NCBI GenBank assembly: GCA_037045225.1
Contig: JBAOHZ010000009.1
Location: 2,294,001-2,358,000, forward strand
DNA from: Nitrospira sp.
GTDB lineage: Bacteria > Nitrospirota > Nitrospiria > Nitrospirales > Nitrospiraceae
Length of the DNA: 64,000 bases
Direction of reading: 5' to 3'
Shown here one piece after another: positions 59,825 to 64,000 of the stretch. Numbering within the stretch: the stretch's first letter is position 1; every line of letters starts with the position of its first letter. The position numbers and the translations under genes are program-made. The notes under the pieces are model-generated. The model saw only the letters and a program-made list of their open reading frames with translations, was not told the origin of the DNA and ran no database searches.

Positions 59825-60795
59825 TGTCGCGGGCGGTTGCCATTGAGGTGTCGCATCTCAGAAAAACCTACGAGAAAGTTCAGGCCGTCGAAGATCTGTC
59901 CTTTCAGGTCTACGCGGGAGAGATTTTCGGTCTGCTCGGCCCGAACGGTGCCGGGAAGAGTACCACCCTCCGCATTCTGATCACGTTGCTCCATCCCACA
60001 TCTGGGTCGGCGACGATCCTCGGCATGGATTCGGTGAAGGATGCCGACCGTGTCAGGAAGACGATCGGATATGTACCTCAGGAGCGGGCGATCGATCGGT
60101 TTCTGACCGGACGGGAACATCTCGAGTTGCTCGCCGATCTGTATCATCTGTCGCCTGAAGAGGCGTCTGCGCGTATCCCCCGATTGTTGAAGCTCGTGGA
60201 GTTAGAGCAACAGGCCGATCGTCCCGCCAAGACCTACTCCGGCGGCATGAAACGGAAGCTGGATATTGCCTGCGGTCTCCTGCCCGATCCGAAGATCCTC
60301 TTTCTTGACGAGCCGACGCTCGGTTTGGATGTGCAGAGTCGCCTCCGCATTTGGGACCATGTCCGGGCCATGCGCGAGCGCGGCATCACCGTCGTCATGA
60401 CCACAAATTATCTGGATGAAGCCGATCAGCTCTGTGACCGGATCGCCATCATCGATGGCGGGCGGATCAAGGCCTTGGGCGCTCCCCATGAGTTGAAGGT
60501 CGGACTGGGTGGGGATCTGGTGTCGCTGACGGTGCGGGAACATGACCGCGTCGAGCTGCTGGCGGCTGCCGTGAAGGATCTGCCGGCCATTCGTGCCGTC
60601 ACGACCACACCGACCGGGTTGGATATTCGAGTCGACTCACCGGAGAAGGCGTTGCCGGCCATTCTTGACGCAGCAAACCGCCTGACGTGTCAGCTGGAGT
60701 TCATCGACTATCACCGGCCGCGATTGGACGATGTGTTTATTGCCCATACGGGGCGATCCATTAAGGACGACCAGCCGAAGGCCGAGAACCCATAA
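59824..60795 (+). CDS. ABC-2 exporter ATP-binding protein (daunorubicin/DrrA-like)
   Basis: 323 residues. Walker A LGPNGAGKST, Q-loop VPQERAID, signature YSGGMKRKLD, Walker B ILFLDEPTLGLD and a C-terminal ~80-residue domain. ATG 59824 overlaps the LAN-protein stop by one base. Its partner permease follows after 38 bases. Substrate unknown; drug, lipid or polymer export is possible. Confidence 0.92.
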   Translation: MSRAVAIEVSHLRKTYEKVQAVEDLSFQVYAGEIFGLLGPNGAGKSTTLRILITLLHPTSGSATILGMDSVKDADRVRKTIGYVPQERAIDRFLTGREHLELLADLYHLSPEEASARIPRLLKLVELEQQADRPAKTYSGGMKRKLDIACGLLPDPKILFLDEPTLGLDVQSRLRIWDHVRAMRERGITVVMTTNYLDEADQLCDRIAIIDGGRIKALGAPHELKVGLGGDLVSLTVREHDRVELLAAAVKDLPAIRAVTTTPTGLDIRVDSPEKALPAILDAANRLTCQLEFIDYHRPRLDDVFIAHTGRSIKDDQPKAENP

Positions 60796-60833
60796 GGGTT
60801 GAAGGCGTCGGCGGAGAGCGCGATGAAGGGGCT

Positions 60834-61613
60834 ATGAAGGAATATTGGCAGGAGATTCGGGCGCTGACGATGCGCTGGGTGAGGCGGCTGAGCCGTGAAA
60901 AGTTCAGCATGCTTTTTACGCTGGTTCAGCCGATGTTGTTTTGGCTGATCTTCTTCGGAAATTTGTTTCAACGCGCCGCGGACATGCAGGTGACGCAGGC
61001 GTCGAGTTACATTAGCTTTCTGACTGCCGGCGTGGTCGTGATGACGGTCTTAAACAACGGGCTGGCCGGAGGGGTGGATCTGCTCTTCGATAAGGAGAAT
61101 GGGTTTCTCGAGCGGCTGATGTCCACGCCCATTCACCGCACCTCGGTCATCCTGAGCCGGTTCATTTTTGTGACGACCATCACCTCGCTGCAAGTGCTGG
61201 TTATTCTCGCGGTCGCGTGGTTGTTCGGTGTACAGCCTGTCACCGGACTGTTGGGAGTGGCGATGATCTTGTTCATCGGCATGATGTTCGGCGTCGGGTT
61301 AACCGCCATTTCGATGGCGATGGCCTTTTCAGTGAAAAGCCACGGTGATTTTTTCTCGGTTCTCGGGTTTCTCTCCCTGCCCATGATTTTCCTGAGCTCG
61401 GCCCTGGTGCCGCTGGCGGCGATGCCGGGCTGGATGGGCTTTCTCGCGCAGTTCAATCCCATGACCTGGGCCATTGATGCCGTACGTCCACTGATTCTTC
61501 AGGGGTGGGCCGAAGCGCTGCCCCACGTCGGCATGGTCATCGGCGTGATGGTGCTATTCGATGCCCTCTGTCTGTATGGGGGGGCGCGCGCCTTCCGACG
61601 GGCGATCGGATGA
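60834..61613 (+). CDS. ABC-2 type permease
   Basis: 259 residues, six membrane segments. FSMLFTLVQPMLFWLIFFGNLF, FLTAGVVVMTVLNNGLAGGVDLLFDKENGFLERLMSTP and LSLPMIFLSSALVPL are the standard ABC-2 landmarks. It forms a transporter with the ATPase just upstream. Confidence 0.9.
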   Translation: MKEYWQEIRALTMRWVRRLSREKFSMLFTLVQPMLFWLIFFGNLFQRAADMQVTQASSYISFLTAGVVVMTVLNNGLAGGVDLLFDKENGFLERLMSTPIHRTSVILSRFIFVTTITSLQVLVILAVAWLFGVQPVTGLLGVAMILFIGMMFGVGLTAISMAMAFSVKSHGDFFSVLGFLSLPMIFLSSALVPLAAMPGWMGFLAQFNPMTWAIDAVRPLILQGWAEALPHVGMVIGVMVLFDALCLYGGARAFRRAIG

Positions 61614-61639
61614 GCCCGATTGCACAAGGGGGATCTGCC

Positions 61640-62500
61640 ATGTTTGTGAATGAAAGCCAAATACGGGCTTTGATCCGACTCCTCGGTGACGAGGACGAAC
61701 GAATCGTCAAAACGATCAGCGGGAAGCTCATTGATTGTGGCGATTCCGCCGTGCCTCTGTTGCAAGAGGCGGAGATTGAGCAGCCGGAGATGGCTGATCG
61801 TATTCTGACGGTGTTGGAGGAAATCCGCGGGACGAGACTGGAAGAAGAACTTCGCGATCTCATTGCCCTTCCGGAGGATCACATCGATCTCGAAACGGGG
61901 GCGTTCCTGCTGGCCCGGTACGCGTATCCGACACTGGATGTACAGCGCTATCAGCGTGAGTTAGATCGCATGGCTCAGGAGGTCCGGGAGCAGATCGGAT
62001 CCCGAGTCTCGGGGGAGGAGACCGTCAAGGCGCTCAATCGGTATCTCTTTACGGAAGCTGGCTTTCGAGGGAACACCAAGAACTATTATGAAGTCGAGAA
62101 CAGTTATCTCAACTGCGTGCTGGATCGTCGAACGGGCATCCCGATCAGCCTTTCAACCGTGTACCTGCTCATTGGGAAACGGTTGCAGTTGCCGGTGCAC
62201 GGGATCGGCATGCCGGGCCACTTCCTCGTGAAGTTCGATTCGGACAAGTATAAAATCTTCATCGACTGTTTCAATGGCGGTGCGTTGCTGACCGAGAAAA
62301 ACTGCGCTCGTTTCTTGACGGAAGCCGGATATGGCTTCGAAGATCGGTTTCTCCAGAAGAGTTCTGCCCGGGCGATCCTCGCCCGCATGATCAAGAATCT
62401 ACTCGCCATCTACAACAAGCTCGACGAGCCGCTGAAAAAGACCCGCTTCCCTCGCTTTATTGAAATATTAGGTTGTGAGCAGCGGGAAGAAGGGCTCTAG
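61640..62500 (+). CDS. SirB1/transglutaminase-like family protein
   Basis: 286 residues. The N-terminal half is helical with a short HEAT-like run (IRALIRLLGDEDERIVKTI). The C-terminal SirB1 region carries TKNYYEVENSYLNCVLDRRTGIPISLSTVYLLIGKRL, GMPGHFLVKF and FIDCFNGGALL, with the Cys-His-Asp-like residues of transglutaminase folds. ATG 61640 has aaggggg eight bases upstream; ATG 61610 is the alternative and would overlap the permease. Confidence 0.85.
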   Translation: MFVNESQIRALIRLLGDEDERIVKTISGKLIDCGDSAVPLLQEAEIEQPEMADRILTVLEEIRGTRLEEELRDLIALPEDHIDLETGAFLLARYAYPTLDVQRYQRELDRMAQEVREQIGSRVSGEETVKALNRYLFTEAGFRGNTKNYYEVENSYLNCVLDRRTGIPISLSTVYLLIGKRLQLPVHGIGMPGHFLVKFDSDKYKIFIDCFNGGALLTEKNCARFLTEAGYGFEDRFLQKSSARAILARMIKNLLAIYNKLDEPLKKTRFPRFIEILGCEQREEGL

Positions 62501-62698
62501 CGCAGGATGCTGAAAAAGTCCGCCAGCGTCTCACTCGTCGCTCGTGAAGCGTGAACCGTATCTCGTAGTGGATCAGAGCGTAGGGCTGATGGCGTATCAC
62601 TGTAGCACAGCGGCCCGCTCTCCATTTATACGCTACACGGCAGAGGCGCTCTTTTTTCGGACGAGGGACGAACGACGTTTCACGAACGACGAACCAGG
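62501..62698. other. Intergenic region with a chromosomal repeat fragment
   Basis: No gene seen. tgctgaaaaagtccgccagc at 62509-62528 matches the opening block of the palindrome at 21531-21650 with 4 mismatches in 20. A direct repeat cgaacgacg / cgaacgacg lies near 62668-62690. Confidence 0.45.
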
Positions 62699-63457
62699 CT
62701 ACCCGTTGAGCTTGAGCAGGTCTCGCGCCATTCGAATTCGTCCCGAGAAGTAATTTCCCGCTTGTCCGCGGACGTCATACTGTTCCGCAATCGGATAAAA
62801 ATGGGACAGCACGAGCTGGTCGATACCGGCTTCTTGCGCTACGCGTCCGCAGAGCCCGGCATGGAGATGGCCTGCGCCAGGGCGGTTTTCCGGAAAGGAA
62901 CAGTCCAGGATGGCGAGATGGGCCTCGTGACAGAGCCGAACCAGGCTGTCGCAATAGAGGGAATCTCCCGAATAGGTCACGACGTGGTCCTGGTACTCGA
63001 TGCGGTAGCCTACGCAATGCAGTCGGGGGGCATGGGTCACGGTTGCGGGTTTGATGCGGGTGTCGCCCAGGCGAAAGCTGCGATCGGAGACCTCCCGAAT
63101 CGTGACCCGAAACGGCGCGCGGTTGAAACTCGGAAATGTGGTCATCATGGCGCGCATCAGGGTGGCGGTGCCATGCGGACCGATGAGGGTCAACGGAGGC
63201 CTGGTACCGCCTTGATACTTACAGAAAATGACGGCGTCGAAGAAGAATGGGATAAAGTCCGCGAAGTGGTCGGCGTGGAAATGCGAAAACAGAATGTGCG
63301 TAATCCGGTGCCGGTCGACACCGCTGGCAATCAAGTTGGTGAGGGTGCGCGGGCCGAAATCGAGCAGAAAGGTGTGATCGGTTTGGATGAGATATCCGGC
63401 TGCGGCGCGCGTGGGGTGCACGTTGGTGCCCGACCCCAGCACTGTGACCCGGATCAT
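62699..63457 (-). CDS. Metallo-beta-lactamase-fold hydrolase (RNase Z-like)
   Basis: 252 residues. HILFSHFHADHFADFIPFF is the HxHxDH zinc motif, VTHAPRL, SGDSLYCDSLV and LSHFYPIAEQYDV supply further ligands. The short length and lack of the exosite suggest an RNase Z-like or arylsulfatase-like hydrolase rather than a bona fide tRNA 3' processor. ATG 63457 overlaps the MarR gene's stop by four bases. Confidence 0.82.
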   Translation of the reverse strand: MIRVTVLGSGTNVHPTRAAAGYLIQTDHTFLLDFGPRTLTNLIASGVDRHRITHILFSHFHADHFADFIPFFFDAVIFCKYQGGTRPPLTLIGPHGTATLMRAMMTTFPSFNRAPFRVTIREVSDRSFRLGDTRIKPATVTHAPRLHCVGYRIEYQDHVVTYSGDSLYCDSLVRLCHEAHLAILDCSFPENRPGAGHLHAGLCGRVAQEAGIDQLVLSHFYPIAEQYDVRGQAGNYFSGRIRMARDLLKLNG

Positions 63458-63912
63458 GAGGTCGGGTTCTCCTGAAAGCTCCGATGGAGGCGGAGGAGCA
63501 GCGTGCGTAAGTGGTCCGCTTCTGTGGGCGTGAGCGCGCGTTCGAAGAAGGGGCGAATAAACGCGATGTGGGCCGCAAATGTTTTCTTGAACAGGCGGTC
63601 GCCCTTCTCAGTCAGGCAAATGCGTGTGCTTCGTCGGTCGTCGGCCACCGTCGTGCGCCGAATCAATCCCTTATCCTCCAGACGGTCTAGGACACCGGTC
63701 AGGGTGCCCTTCGTCACCAAGGTGGCGGTAGAGAGCTCAGCGCAGGTGAGGCCTTCGGTATCGCCTAACGTGGCAATCACGTCGAATTGTGACGGCGTGA
63801 GCTTCAACGAGCGCACGTGGCGGCTGTCCGTCCGCCAAAAGGCGAGGTAGGTCTCGACCAACGGGCGCAGGACTTTGAGGTGCGGATCGTCTTTGAGGTC
63901 GGGCAGTTCCAT
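63454..63912 (-). CDS. MarR-family transcriptional regulator
   Basis: 152 residues. A winged helix (LTPSQFDVIATLGDTEGLTCAELSTATLVTKGTLTGVLDRLEDKGLIRR) and wing TTVADDRRSTRICLTEKG fit MarR, with long dimerisation helices on either side. It precedes and overlaps the metallo-hydrolase, which is probably its regulatory target. Its own promoter would lie in 63913-64000. Confidence 0.9.
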   Translation of the reverse strand: MELPDLKDDPHLKVLRPLVETYLAFWRTDSRHVRSLKLTPSQFDVIATLGDTEGLTCAELSTATLVTKGTLTGVLDRLEDKGLIRRTTVADDRRSTRICLTEKGDRLFKKTFAAHIAFIRPFFERALTPTEADHLRTLLLRLHRSFQENPTS

Positions 63913-64000
63913 TGCGGGCGCAGCCTAGTCATCCCATCAGGTAGCTGTCAAGAGTCAGCCGTTCAAGGTTGCGTTGACGCCGCACGGACAGTCCCCCTAT

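Overview
The window reads as chromosomal DNA of a Nitrospira-like bacterium (phylum Nitrospirota). This is inferred from three things seen in the sequence: GC-rich housekeeping genes, a lysine pathway that uses LL-diaminopimelate aminotransferase (dapL) with lysA, dapA and dapB, and a large share of small zinc-ribbon, PilZ and unrecognised proteins. No rRNA or other definitive taxonomic marker is present, so the genus call is an inference.

Region 1, 1-9000. The 3' part of shikimate kinase is followed by an intact tRNA-Arg(TCG). The last 40 bases of the tRNA recur exactly at 8698-8737. The two copies bracket an 8.1 kb island that is visibly richer in A+T than its surroundings. The island carries an integrase remnant, a RelB/DinJ-type antitoxin beside a collapsed YafQ-type toxin, a co-oriented three-gene operon (SIR2-like effector, 212-aa middle protein, Rad50/SMC-like ATPase with a CxxC hook), and a convergent Mrr nuclease-nSTAND3 NTPase. 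The three-gene operon has the architecture of Lamassu/DdmABC (ABC three-component) defence systems with a SIR2 effector. The island is therefore a tRNA-borne anti-phage or anti-plasmid locus and the most interesting part of the window.

Region 2, 9000-25500. This is core chromosome with mixed functions: the peptidoglycan-associated lipoprotein pal, a DUF3422 membrane protein, two PilZ proteins, a TonB/TolA-like protein, zwf, msrA, two paralogous 47-aa zinc-ribbon proteins, ttcA, an LMW-phosphatase-like protein, a translationally coupled metallopeptidase/ATP-grasp pair, a block of palindromic repeats, an outer-membrane protein gene with an in-frame amber codon in its signal peptide, and gpmA.

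Region 3, 25500-34000. A long co-oriented amino-acid cluster, argD-argF-argG-argH-(LptM-like lipoprotein)-lysA-dapA-dapB, covers the second half of arginine synthesis and three steps of the diaminopimelate/lysine route. dapL lies separately at 45.8-47.0 kb beside panC and folK.

Region 4, 34000-64000. Here are a transaldolase, a family 5-like uracil-DNA glycosylase, a lytic transglycosylase, glycerate 2-kinase next to a PEP-synthase-like phosphotransferase built like rifampin phosphotransferase, rmuC, a MazG-like protein, a zinc-ribbon PilZ protein, an acyltransferase, a Wzm/Wzt-type polysaccharide ABC exporter, a phospholipid N-methyltransferase-like enzyme, several lipoproteins, a beta-propeller protein, a CrtC/AttH-like lipocalin, a Lon-substrate-binding-domain protein, a second ABC-2 exporter, a SirB1-like protein and a MarR/metallo-beta-lactamase pair. 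Apart from the island, most of the window is ordinary chromosome.
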